Below are positions 18,901-27,272 of a DNA stretch of 64,000 nucleotides, one piece after another. Position 1 is the first letter of the stretch. The number at the start of each line of letters is the position of its first letter. Position numbers and translations under genes: made by a program. Source of the stretch: DATFFO01 sp963772815 (GTDB lineage: Bacteria > Actinomycetota > Acidimicrobiia > Spongiisociales > ZC4RG35); the NCBI GenBank assembly GCA_963772815.1, contig CAVYYV010000007.1, forward strand, positions 55,889-119,888, in the 5' to 3' direction. Under the pieces are notes generated by a model, which saw only the letters and a list, made by a program, of their open reading frames with translations, did no database searches and had not been told where the DNA came from.

Positions 18901-18928
18901 GATGGGGCTCCCTCAGTGGAGCCCCATC
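18901..18928 (-). terminator. Rho-independent-type terminator after the PepSY gene
   Basis: Perfect 11-bp hairpin GATGGGGCTCC-CTCAGT-GGAGCCCCATC, 28 bases beyond the stop of the minus-strand PepSY gene. No long T-run follows. Confidence 0.7.
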
Positions 18929-18955
18929 TGTTCCGGGTGAACTGAGTCGAGCTGC

Positions 18956-19594
18956 TCAGCCTTCGTTGTTGCCGTTCTCTTGCTCGCCGGACTGTCCTTC
19001 CTGTCCGTTCTGGTCCTGTTCCTGGTGGAGTACGGAGCCGTCGCCCGCGTCTACCTTGACGTCAACGGTTCCGGATCCCGTGTCGATCTCAACCGAGTAG
19101 ACCACCTGGCCGTTTTCGTTGTCCAGGTCTACCTGGACGACCGTGCCGTTTACGGCTGCCAGAGCGCTGGCCTGAGCTTGCTCAGGTGTGATCGAGGCTA
19201 GACTCTGGAGATTCTTGGCTTCGTCTGCCTCACCGGCTCCACCGTCCCCGGTCTTGGTCTCATTCGTATCGACCGTGTTGGGGGCGGTGACGGAGGACCG
19301 ATATGAGGGTGATTGGTCTTGGGCGCCGGATTCGACGTCCGGGCCCTCCGTGGCGTCGTCGGCGCCGTTCTCGTTCTCCACCGAGTCGGTGTCGACGGTG
19401 GTCGTAGGCGTCTCTGCCGGCGCCACCGTCTTCGTGTTCGAAGTGTTGCCGTCGGCAACGGTTGTCGCCGTGGTGGTCGGGGGCGTGGAGGCTGTGGTGC
19501 CACCCGCCTGGGCCAAGGCGACCGCGCCTATGCTCAGAGCGGCCGCGGCCGCGGCGGCGATCGCCACCAGACGGTTGGTGTGTCTTGTCTTCAT
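18956..19594 (-). CDS. Secreted PepSY-domain protein
   Basis: 212 aa. A signal sequence (LVAIAAAAAAALSIGAVALAQA) and a long Thr/Glu/Asp-rich linker precede a C-terminal PepSY domain (ASITPEQAQASALAAVNGTVVQVDL, VYSVEIDTGSGTVDVKVDAGDGSVL), ending in a Gln/Glu/Asn-rich tail. PepSY domains act outside the membrane, often as peptidase inhibitors or as sensors linked to two-component systems. It lies 93 bases after a histidine kinase on the same strand and is probably the last gene of that operon, possibly a feedback component of the same signalling system. Confidence 0.85.
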   Translation of the reverse strand: MKTRHTNRLVAIAAAAAAALSIGAVALAQAGGTTASTPPTTTATTVADGNTSNTKTVAPAETPTTTVDTDSVENENGADDATEGPDVESGAQDQSPSYRSSVTAPNTVDTNETKTGDGGAGEADEAKNLQSLASITPEQAQASALAAVNGTVVQVDLDNENGQVVYSVEIDTGSGTVDVKVDAGDGSVLHQEQDQNGQEGQSGEQENGNNEG

Positions 19595-19687
19595 CTCGAA
19601 CGACTCCTTTCGTCGCGTGTGGCCTGAATATGCCGCGTGGAACCTGAAATGAGACTGAGTGAACCTGAGAACAAGGAGAGGCTATTG

Positions 19688-21076
19688 CTATGGGCCGGCG
19701 GCAGGCAGCGTCACTTTGAAGAGGGCTCCACCCAATTCAGGATCGGTGCTCACCCCGATCGAGCCTCCATGCGCTTCAACCAGGCTGCGAGCCACGGCCA
19801 ACCCCAGGCCGGTTCCGCCTGAGTCCCGGGATCTGGCCTCGTCGAGGCGAACGAACCGTTCGAAGATCTGGTCGCGCTCGTCCTCGGGGATACCAGGCCC
19901 GTCGTCCGCCACGGTGATGGTCGTGGTTCCGTCGGCAGATGTCGTCGCCATTCGGACGACGGAGCTTGCGTGGCGGATGGCGTTGTCGAGCAGGTTCCGA
20001 ACCACTTGGCCCAGGCGGCGGCGGTCGGCATAAGCGATGGTCGGGCGGCTGGCCTCAGCCTGCACAGAGATGGCCTCGTGGATGCGAAGGGCTGCTTCCT
20101 CCCTGATCAGATCCGAAACGTCGATGGGCCGACGGCTCAATTCGATGTCCGGGTCGTCGCTTCGGGCTATGACGAGGAGATCCTCCACCAGGGAGGCGAG
20201 ACGTCGGGTCTGGCTTACTACGTCGGCCGCCAATGACCTGGGGTCGAAGAGGTGAGGGTTCGCTTCGGCAACTTCCCCCATGGTGAGCAAGGTGGCTACC
20301 GGGCTTCTGAGCTCATGGCCGGCGTCGGCCACGAGCCGTTGCTGACGGGTGACGGATGCTTCGAGGCGATCCAGCATCCCGTTGAGGACCTCGGCCAGGT
20401 GCCTGATCTCGTCCTTCGGTTCAGGGACGGGTACTCGAACGTGCAGGTCGCCATAGCTGATTCTCTCCGCCTGGCGCATCATTGCATCGACGGGCTGAAA
20501 AGCTCTCGAGGTGAGTCGCCACACGGTGAAGCCGGCTAGAAGGCTGATGGCGGGCACCATCAGGGCAAGGAGGGGAACCAAGGCGCGTGTGGTCCCTGTG
20601 ACGGTGGACAGGGAGCCTGCCGCAATCACCACGTCCCCTGTGCCGGAAACACCTGTGACGGCGACGAGGAAGGGTCCTTCCGTTTCGTCGTTGCCCTCGC
20701 CCGAGTCGTTCTGTTCGGCATCTAGCGTGGGGAGCTTTGTCGTGATAATGACGCTGGCTGCAACGTTCACGTTGACGATCCTGGCTTGGCCTTCGATATC
20801 GGGAGTGGACGCGACCACCTCGCTATTGGACACCAGCTGGGCCGAGATGTTGTGGACGAGCGGGAGGACGTCGGGTGTGCCACCGGCCGCGGCCTGCGCC
20901 GCCAGGTCGGCGGAGCGGGCTGTGACCGTGGTCTCCACCGACCTGGTCAGGGCGGCCCTCGTCGCGTTGACCAGGAACAATGCAGCGGCGGTCATTCCGA
21001 GGATGACAACCACGGTGGCGACGATGGTGGTGCGAACACGCACGCCGAATCTGCTCTTGACGGCTTGGGCCCTCAT
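19688..21076 (-). CDS. Sensor histidine kinase (HAMP, HisKA, HATPase)
   Basis: 462 aa. One transmembrane helix is near residues 17-38, an extracytoplasmic sensor of about 125 residues follows, and a second helix (LVPLLALMVPAISLLAGFTVW) leads to HAMP. The H-box is VADAGHELRSPVATLL, the N-box RNLLDNAIRHAS, the G1 box VADDGPGIPEDERDQIFERFVR, and the G2 box GGTGLGLAVARSLVEAHGG. It phosphorylates the OmpR-type regulator encoded just upstream, whose stop overlaps this start. The pair sits between an ABC efflux-type operon and a PepSY gene on the same strand. The signal is unknown; an envelope or peptide signal fits the context. Confidence 0.93.
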   Translation of the reverse strand: MRAQAVKSRFGVRVRTTIVATVVVILGMTAAALFLVNATRAALTRSVETTVTARSADLAAQAAAGGTPDVLPLVHNISAQLVSNSEVVASTPDIEGQARIVNVNVAASVIITTKLPTLDAEQNDSGEGNDETEGPFLVAVTGVSGTGDVVIAAGSLSTVTGTTRALVPLLALMVPAISLLAGFTVWRLTSRAFQPVDAMMRQAERISYGDLHVRVPVPEPKDEIRHLAEVLNGMLDRLEASVTRQQRLVADAGHELRSPVATLLTMGEVAEANPHLFDPRSLAADVVSQTRRLASLVEDLLVIARSDDPDIELSRRPIDVSDLIREEAALRIHEAISVQAEASRPTIAYADRRRLGQVVRNLLDNAIRHASSVVRMATTSADGTTTITVADDGPGIPEDERDQIFERFVRLDEARSRDSGGTGLGLAVARSLVEAHGGSIGVSTDPELGGALFKVTLPAAGP

Positions 21077-21750
21077 TTGCCGTCATTTCGAAGCCGATAT
21101 CCGATACCGCGGATGGTCTCGATGGAAGCCTTGTCGAAGGGCTTGTCGATCTTCTTGCGTAGATAGCCGACGTAGACCTCGACGATGTTGGGATCGCCGT
21201 CGAAACCCCAATCCCAAACCGAGTTGAGTATGTCCGACTTGCTCACCGCCTCGCCGACGTGACGCATTAGGTACTCCAGGACGGCGAACTCCTTCGGGGT
21301 GAGATCGATCTCGGATCCGTCCCGGTTGACCCGGTGTGCGGCGGGATCCAGCTCGATGTCGTCGGCGCGGAGAATGGTCGGGCGTGCCTGTGACCCTCGT
21401 CGGGCCAGAGCCCGGATGCGAGCCGATAGCTCCACGAAGGAGAACGGTTTGGTCAGATAGTCGTCTGCGCCGGTGTCGAGCGCCTCGGCGATGTCGAATT
21501 CACCATCTTTGGCGGTGAGCATGATGACCGGGGTCCAGTTGCCTTCGGCACGGAGTTCGGCACAGACCTGGTACCCGTTCTTGCGCGGCAACATGATGTC
21601 GAGCACGATTACGTCGAAGGGCTGGTTCCTCGCCAGCCACAGTCCCTCCCCTCCATCGCCCACCACGTCGACGGCGTGACCTTCGGCCTCCAGCCCTCTC
21701 TTGAGGTAGGCCGCCAGTTTGAGCTCGTCTTCCACAACCAGGAGTCGCAC
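21073..21750 (-). CDS. OmpR/PhoB-family response regulator
   Basis: 225 aa, starting at GTG 21750 (VRLLVVEDELKLAAYLKRGL); the frame is open to 21837 but the extra residues are not family-like. The receiver has the acidic pair ED, phospho-Asp in DVIVLDIMLPRKNG, Thr in MLTAKD and Lys in YLTKPFSF. The winged-helix effector is RVNRDGSEIDLTPKEFAVLEYLMRH, then DPNIVEVYVGYLRKKIDKPF with RGIGYRL. It is co-translated with the histidine kinase. It follows the permease gene after 120 bases and may regulate that ABC operon. Confidence 0.93.
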   Translation of the reverse strand: MRLLVVEDELKLAAYLKRGLEAEGHAVDVVGDGGEGLWLARNQPFDVIVLDIMLPRKNGYQVCAELRAEGNWTPVIMLTAKDGEFDIAEALDTGADDYLTKPFSFVELSARIRALARRGSQARPTILRADDIELDPAAHRVNRDGSEIDLTPKEFAVLEYLMRHVGEAVSKSDILNSVWDWGFDGDPNIVEVYVGYLRKKIDKPFDKASIETIRGIGYRLRNDGK

Positions 21751-21870
21751 GCAGTTCCAGTCTCGGTTGTCCGATCCGACGCTATGTCCGCTCACCTGAG
21801 AGGACGCTGAGGAAGCCTTGAAGAGCGAACTCGTCACCGCTGGGAACCGGTGGCGAGCTGCGGCGGCTGT

Positions 21871-24534
21871 TCATGTGGATCGGAGCTCTTCGATCGTTCC
21901 TCGTCGTCCCAGGCGAATTCCGATCACCACGGCCACAGCGACCCCGATGACCGACAGGGCGGCCACGGCGAGGAGGTAGAGCCACGGCACCGCCAGAGCG
22001 GCCGGGGGCGGATCAAAAACGCCGTTCAGGATCTTGACCAGCATCTCGGCCATGGCCCAGCCACCCACTGCACCGAGCAGCAGTCCACCCACGGTCATGT
22101 AGCCCGCTTCGCTCCAGGCGAGTGCGCCGATCTGGGCGGGTTTGGCACCCAGGGCCGAGAGAATGGCGAAGGCCCGGCGTCGTTCGGCGAACCCCAACGC
22201 CATCACCAGCATGGTGGCGGCGACGGCCAGTGCCAGCGCGTAGCTCAGTTCGACCCTCGTCAGCCCCGCCAAGTCGACGGCTGTCAGGCTGGATCCGATC
22301 AGCCTCCGGGCTGTGACGATGTCGGTGACTTGCGCCTGTCCGCCGACCTGGGCCTGCACCTGCACCGCGACCTGTTCTGGTGGTGTGTTACCCGTGTCGA
22401 GAAGGAAAGCGCCTACTGCGTTGGAACCGGTCTGCTGGGCGACGTAGCCGGCGTTGGCGACTAGGAAGCTGTCGCTGGGGGCGGTGGGAAATTCCTTCGC
22501 CACCCCCACGTAGGTGAAGAGGACGTCCTTGAACTGTTTGGTCTGACCATCCTGGAGTCGAAGCTTCAAATGGTCGCCGGGGTGAAGCTGGAAATCCTTC
22601 ACCGTCTCCGCGCTGACCAGCACCGCGTCGGGTTGGGAAGCCAGGTCGGCCATCAGGTCACGGGCGGTGCCGCCTGCGAAATAGGAATCTTGAAGACGCG
22701 TCGCATCCACGATGGTGGTCGGGTCGACCCCATAGAGGTCCTGGAGGTCTGAACCCACATATGCATAGCGGTGCTGGATCGCCTCGACTCCTACGACACC
22801 TGGAATGGACTTGAAGTCGGCGGCGGCGTCGGGACCTACCGTGCTCGAAGCAAATTCAGTGACCGTCACAGGGGCACCGTTGGTGAGAAGAGCGTCGACC
22901 TCTGCTTGCTGACGGTATGTCGCGTCGAATGTGCTGACCGACAGGGCGAACACCGCCGTCAGGGCAACCAATACGAGACCCGCGGTGAGGATGCGGCGCT
23001 GCCGGCTCATTGAGGCAGCGACGGTGCCGGCCAGAGGCCCCGCTGCCGGCTTCACGCCGCGTTCCACCACCCGACGACCCCGCCGGAGCAGCAGTTCGGA
23101 CAGTCGCCACATGAACAGGCCAGCACCTATCCATAGGAGAGCCGGACCGAGGAACGCCCAATAGTCGACAGAGATCGATGGGACACCTTCCGGCGCCAGA
23201 ACCAGCTGATAACCGGCGCGACTGGTGATCAGGTAAACCCCTGCTCCCAACAGCAAGGCAAGGATGTCCAGCCCATAACGCGTCCAACGGGGGCGCCCGG
23301 CACGCAGCGACGGACGTCGCGAAGAAGCCACGGTCACCTCCTTGGCATCCCGGAGGGCTGGGAGTGCCACGGTGAGGAGCGCCACGCTAAGACCGGCAGC
23401 GGCTGCCAGGCCCATCCATAACAGGGTTGCTCCTGGCGTGGCGCCAAGTGAGAAGTGACCGAATGCGAGTCTGGACACGATCGTGGCCGTGAACAGGCCG
23501 AGAATCGATCCAGCCAGCCCGACAATTAGCGCTTCGACGGCGCCGATGCGGACCAGGACCGAGCGGGTGGCGCCTCGTGCTCTGAGCAGGGCTTGCTCCT
23601 GGCGGCGACGCTGTGCTCCTGCTCCGGCCAGCACGCCGGTGAGCATTCCGGCCAGAACCGCGCCGGGAAGACCGAGGAAGAGAAACAGCACCTGTGCGTA
23701 GAGGGCATCCGAACGTGCCGAGCCCAGCGCAGCAGCGAGGTTGTTGCCCACCAGTCCAGAACCGGCCAGAGACACTTCGAGGTTGTTGCCGCGAGCCAGA
23801 GCCTGGCCGTAGGCAACTACAGGATCGGTCGAGAGTTCGTGGCTGGTACGGATGTGGATTTGGGAATGGACCAGGTCGGGACGGCTGGTGGCTAGGGGGT
23901 CGAAGAGCTCGTGCCAGGTCGTGGCCGGCACGAGGACGACGTTGTCGGGCGGCGCAGTGGGTTGAGCGCCGGCCGGTGCGCCAACCTTCTGAAAGAGGGA
24001 GTCTGCCTGTGGCAGGTCGACCACGCCGTCGACCGTCACGGTGGCATCGCTCATGCCCGGCCTGCCGATATTGATGGTGTCGCTGGGGCGAACTCGAAGG
24101 TTGGCCGCCGTCTGCTGTGCGACCAGTACCCCACTTGCCGTCCCGCTCATCGACCGTATCTCACCCGGGAAGGTGTCGGAGTATCCAGCCGGCAGACCAA
24201 GCACGAATCCGGGCCCAGTGTGCTGTGTGGTACCGCCGGTCGTGGCGCTTAATCCGCTGGTAGCGGCATAGCCCACCGGAAGCGCATCAACGACGTAGGG
24301 AGATGCCTGGATCTGTGAGAGGACCGACGCAGCGTCCGATCCGGCCTGGACCTCGACCTGCCAGTCCACCCCCACCGTGGCAATGCTCCGCTCGGTCATG
24401 GTCGCCTTGGAGGAGGCGACAAAGCCGCCGATGGAGGCGATCAAGGCCACTGACAGCGCCACACCGGCAACTGTGCCTGCTATCCGGCCGATGCGGCGTC
24501 CGACGAGAGCCCGGATCCAAGTGAGCGTCGGCAT
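21871..24534 (-). CDS. FtsX-like ABC transporter permease
   Basis: 887 aa with two FtsX/MacB-type permease halves. A first helix (GTVAGVALSVALIASIGGFVASSKA) and a ~230-residue external domain precede a three-helix block (VLFLFLGLPGAVLAGMLTGVLAGAGAQRRRQEQALLRARGATR). This pattern repeats and ends in ELSYALALAVAATMLVMALGFAERRRAFAILSALGAKPAQIG plus final helices. It forms a mechanotransmission or lipoprotein/peptide export complex with the two ATPases upstream. Its start overlaps the second ATPase stop (ATGA). The substrate is unknown. Confidence 0.92.
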   Translation of the reverse strand: MPTLTWIRALVGRRIGRIAGTVAGVALSVALIASIGGFVASSKATMTERSIATVGVDWQVEVQAGSDAASVLSQIQASPYVVDALPVGYAATSGLSATTGGTTQHTGPGFVLGLPAGYSDTFPGEIRSMSGTASGVLVAQQTAANLRVRPSDTINIGRPGMSDATVTVDGVVDLPQADSLFQKVGAPAGAQPTAPPDNVVLVPATTWHELFDPLATSRPDLVHSQIHIRTSHELSTDPVVAYGQALARGNNLEVSLAGSGLVGNNLAAALGSARSDALYAQVLFLFLGLPGAVLAGMLTGVLAGAGAQRRRQEQALLRARGATRSVLVRIGAVEALIVGLAGSILGLFTATIVSRLAFGHFSLGATPGATLLWMGLAAAAGLSVALLTVALPALRDAKEVTVASSRRPSLRAGRPRWTRYGLDILALLLGAGVYLITSRAGYQLVLAPEGVPSISVDYWAFLGPALLWIGAGLFMWRLSELLLRRGRRVVERGVKPAAGPLAGTVAASMSRQRRILTAGLVLVALTAVFALSVSTFDATYRQQAEVDALLTNGAPVTVTEFASSTVGPDAAADFKSIPGVVGVEAIQHRYAYVGSDLQDLYGVDPTTIVDATRLQDSYFAGGTARDLMADLASQPDAVLVSAETVKDFQLHPGDHLKLRLQDGQTKQFKDVLFTYVGVAKEFPTAPSDSFLVANAGYVAQQTGSNAVGAFLLDTGNTPPEQVAVQVQAQVGGQAQVTDIVTARRLIGSSLTAVDLAGLTRVELSYALALAVAATMLVMALGFAERRRAFAILSALGAKPAQIGALAWSEAGYMTVGGLLLGAVGGWAMAEMLVKILNGVFDPPPAALAVPWLYLLAVAALSVIGVAVAVVIGIRLGRRGTIEELRST

Positions 24535-25199
24535 CAGTATTTCCCCGAATCCAGCCGGCCATCCACCATGGTCCAGCGCTTGGAAAGCAGGTCGGCCACC
24601 TCAGGGTCGTGTGTGGCGACGATGAGGGCGGCCCCAAGATGATCCGCTGATTCCATCAGGGCATGAATCACCTCGGAGGCACTGAGGTGATCGAGCTGTC
24701 CGGTCGGCTCGTCGGCCAAGATGAGTCGATGTTCGCCTGCCAGGGCGCGGGCCACGGCCACCCGCTGAGCCTGACCGCCGGATATCTCGTCGGGAAGGCT
24801 GTGAGCGATCCCCCCAAGCGACAGGCGGTCCAGAGCCTCCGCGGCGCGTTCGTTGGCCGCGCTGGGCTCGTGACCCCCGAGTTGGAGGGGAAGCGCAACG
24901 TTCTCGGTGACGTCGAGAGCAGGAATCAGGCTGCTCGACTGGAATACCATCCCGAGGAGACCCGGCCGGAGAGAATCCCTGTCGCCCAATGCCGGCCACC
25001 GGACGGTTCCGACGGTCGGCTCGTCCAGGCCGGCCATGAGATGTAGCAGCGTCGACTTGCCAGAACCCGACGGTCCCGTGATTGCGATCCGTGCTACTGG
25101 TTCCACCCGGCAATCGACACCGTGAACCGCGACCACGGCTGCCCGTCCCCGACCGAAAGTCCGGGCCACCCCCGCGGATTCGACCAACAGGTCACTCAT
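24534..25199 (-). CDS. ABC transporter ATP-binding protein (LolD/MacB type)
   Basis: 221 aa ATPase with Walker A GPSGSGKST, signature ISGGQAQRVAVARAL and Walker B RLILADEPTGQLD, plus the switch His in VATHD. It overlaps both neighbours by a few bases, giving tight translational coupling with the FtsX-like permease downstream and another ATPase upstream. Two distinct ATPases with one double-FtsX permease suggest a heterodimeric nucleotide-binding pair. Confidence 0.93.
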   Translation of the reverse strand: MSDLLVESAGVARTFGRGRAAVVAVHGVDCRVEPVARIAITGPSGSGKSTLLHLMAGLDEPTVGTVRWPALGDRDSLRPGLLGMVFQSSSLIPALDVTENVALPLQLGGHEPSAANERAAEALDRLSLGGIAHSLPDEISGGQAQRVAVARALAGEHRLILADEPTGQLDHLSASEVIHALMESADHLGAALIVATHDPEVADLLSKRWTMVDGRLDSGKY

Positions 25200-25866
25200 C
25201 GCTCAGGAGCCCATCTGTCAGTGCCATCACCCGATCCGCGGCGTGAGCCACTATCGGACTGTGTGTAACCACCAGCACTGCCCGGCCCCGATGAGCCCGC
25301 TCCCTGAACAGATCCATCAGACCCGCTTCGGTGTGTCGGTCGACCTCACCGGTGGGCTCATCGGCGAGAAGTAGCCCGGGGTCATTCGCAAGCGAGACGG
25401 CTAGGCCGGCCCGCGCAGCTTCGCCGCCTGATAGCTCGGATAGCACTCCACCAGATCGCCCGCTGAGTCCCAGACGCTCGAGCAATGCGTCTGCAGCAGG
25501 TGGATCGACATCTCCCCGCAGCGCCTGAGCGAGGAGGACGTTCTGGCGCACGCTGAGATGGGCCACCAGGTTGGTGACCTGGAACAACATGCCGATATGC
25601 TCGGCCCTCAAGGCCGCTTTCACCGCTTCGGGCCGACGGCTCATTCGATTGCCCGAGACTTGCACGGTCCCGCCATCGGGCTCATCTAGACCGGCCAGGC
25701 AGGCAAGCAGCGTCGACTTCCCGGAACCGGACGGTCCCACCACCGCAACCATCTCGCCGGGTTCGACCCTGAGAGAGACGCCGCGCAGGGCGACCGTTTC
25801 CTCGTCGCCGGAGTGATAGAAGCGGAACAGACCGGTGGCTTCGATCGGCGGGCTCAGCTCGTCCAT
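25192..25866 (-). CDS. ABC transporter ATP-binding protein
   Basis: 224 aa from ATG 25866 (MDELSPPIEATGLFRFY). Walker A is GPSGSGKST, the signature is the degenerate ELSGGEAARAGLAVSL, and Walker B is LLLADEPTGEVD, with VVTHSP at the switch (His present, Asp replaced by Ser). The departures from consensus suggest an asymmetric heterodimer in which this subunit carries a degenerate site. The start lies 13 bases inside the end of the lipoprotein gene upstream. Confidence 0.9.
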   Translation of the reverse strand: MDELSPPIEATGLFRFYHSGDEETVALRGVSLRVEPGEMVAVVGPSGSGKSTLLACLAGLDEPDGGTVQVSGNRMSRRPEAVKAALRAEHIGMLFQVTNLVAHLSVRQNVLLAQALRGDVDPPAADALLERLGLSGRSGGVLSELSGGEAARAGLAVSLANDPGLLLADEPTGEVDRHTEAGLMDLFRERAHRGRAVLVVTHSPIVAHAADRVMALTDGLLSDE

Positions 25867-26474
25867 GTGAACGAATCTGTGACTATGCGCCAAGGGTCGA
25901 CATTGTCGGCGCCCTGGGGTCCGGACAGCGTGAGAGTCACGAGCTTGCCGGCGGAGTAGAACTCGTATCGCTCCACGTCGAGGTGGATCACCTTCCCCGT
26001 AACCGGGTCGGGCGCCGAGTCGGCTCTATAGGTCACCAGGATGGCCGGACCCGATTTGCGCGACACCTGCGTGACGTCGCCCGGCTCGTAGTTGGTGGAC
26101 GTGGAAGCAATCTGGGGAACCTCGTTGTCTTTGACCGATTGAACGGTCGGAGCATTGTCCGCTGTGCTCTCCTCGATGCGGATCGTGTTGAGCTTGTCAG
26201 TAAAGACCGTGGCGTTGCCATCCGAACTCTGGGCCCAGCCCTCCGGGACCTTCACGGTGAAGTCCCCGCTTGGGGCCCGGTACGGCACGAACACCTGATT
26301 ATCTGGGATGTCGCCCGCCGGGTTCACCTCGGGTGCATTCGGGTTCACTCCCGCAGCGGTGGTGCTCGTTGTGGTGGCGGCAGTGGTCTGGGTCGCTGAA
26401 GAGGCCGAGCAAGCCGCCAACGTCGTCGCCAACACCAGCACCACATACAGGGCAATGCGGTAGGTCCTATTCAT
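25854..26474 (-). CDS. Lipoprotein associated with ABC transporter
   Basis: 206 aa with a lipoprotein signal peptide (YVVLVLATTLAACSAS, lipobox LAAC), a Thr/Ala-rich linker, then a globular domain (VPYRAPSGDFTVKVPEGWAQSS, IRIEESTADNAPTVQSVKD, GPAILVTYRADSAPDPVTGK). The pattern resembles PsbP-like/DUF1795 domains that often accompany ABC or two-component operons. It is first in the operon lipoprotein-ATPase-ATPase-permease. The 117-bp gap to the divergent response regulator at 26592 should hold the operon promoter. Confidence 0.8.
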   Translation of the reverse strand: MNRTYRIALYVVLVLATTLAACSASSATQTTAATTTSTTAAGVNPNAPEVNPAGDIPDNQVFVPYRAPSGDFTVKVPEGWAQSSDGNATVFTDKLNTIRIEESTADNAPTVQSVKDNEVPQIASTSTNYEPGDVTQVSRKSGPAILVTYRADSAPDPVTGKVIHLDVERYEFYSAGKLVTLTLSGPQGADNVDPWRIVTDSFTWTS

Positions 26475-26591
26475 TGGTCACCTCCTGGATGTCGGATCAC
26501 CAAGCTACGAGAAGCCCGGCTAGCCGACGGTTCGAGGCGAGTTAGAGCCAGGTAAAACCTCTACCCAGGCATCCAGGTACCCTGCCGATCG

Positions 26592-27272
26592 ATGCCCGAG
26601 CCAGCGATTCTGGTCGTCGAGGACGACCCTTCGATCGGCAACGGTCTGCGGCGAGTATTGCAAGAAGCTGGTTACCTGACGGAGCTGGTGACCACAGGAG
26701 CCGAGGCACTCGAAGCAGCTGAGGAGACCCCCCCGGATCTAATCATCCTGGATCTGGGTCTTCCGGATGTAGAGGGGATCGATCTGTGTCGCAGATTGCG
26801 CGCGGACCACGCCGACAGCGTCATCATCATCCTCACCGCCCGCGACACCGAGGTGGATGTGGTTGTGGGTCTGGACGCCGGCGCCGACGACTACATCACC
26901 AAGCCGTTCGGCCTTGCAGAGCTTCTCGCCCGCGTGCGGGCCAATCTGAGACACCGAAAGGCTCCGGCATCCGAGGCGCAACCTCTGGTCAGCGGTGGGA
27001 TAGCCGTCGACGTCGCCGCCAGAAAGGTCACTATCGATGGGTCAGAGATCGATCTACGACCCCGCGAGTTCGACCTGCTCTTAACCCTGCTTGAGAACCT
27101 TGGGGCGGTGGTCCGTCGCGAGGACATCATGGCCAGCGTATGGGACGAGCACTGGTTCGGCTCCACGAAGACTCTGGACGTACACATGGTCTCCCTCCGA
27201 CGCAAGCTAGGACCTGAAGCCGATCGAATCGTCACTCTCAGGGGCGTCGGCTACAGACTGGAAGAGGCATGA
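26592..27272 (+). CDS. OmpR/PhoB-family response regulator
   Basis: 226 aa from ATG 26592. Receiver: acidic EDD, phospho-Asp in DLIILDLGLPDVEG, Thr in ILTARD, Lys in YITKPFGL. Effector: winged helix DLRPREFDLLLTLLENLGAVVRREDIMASVW, TKTLDVHMVSLRRKLG, RGVGYRLEEA. It is co-translated with the kinase that follows and divergent from the lipoprotein-ABC operon, which it may control. Confidence 0.93.
   Translation: MPEPAILVVEDDPSIGNGLRRVLQEAGYLTELVTTGAEALEAAEETPPDLIILDLGLPDVEGIDLCRRLRADHADSVIIILTARDTEVDVVVGLDAGADDYITKPFGLAELLARVRANLRHRKAPASEAQPLVSGGIAVDVAARKVTIDGSEIDLRPREFDLLLTLLENLGAVVRREDIMASVWDEHWFGSTKTLDVHMVSLRRKLGPEADRIVTLRGVGYRLEEA

Noticed and set aside
25150..25166. GACCGAAAGTCCGGGCC, DosR-like
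   Set aside because: Inside an ATPase gene, and the GTCCC end is missing (GTCCG).
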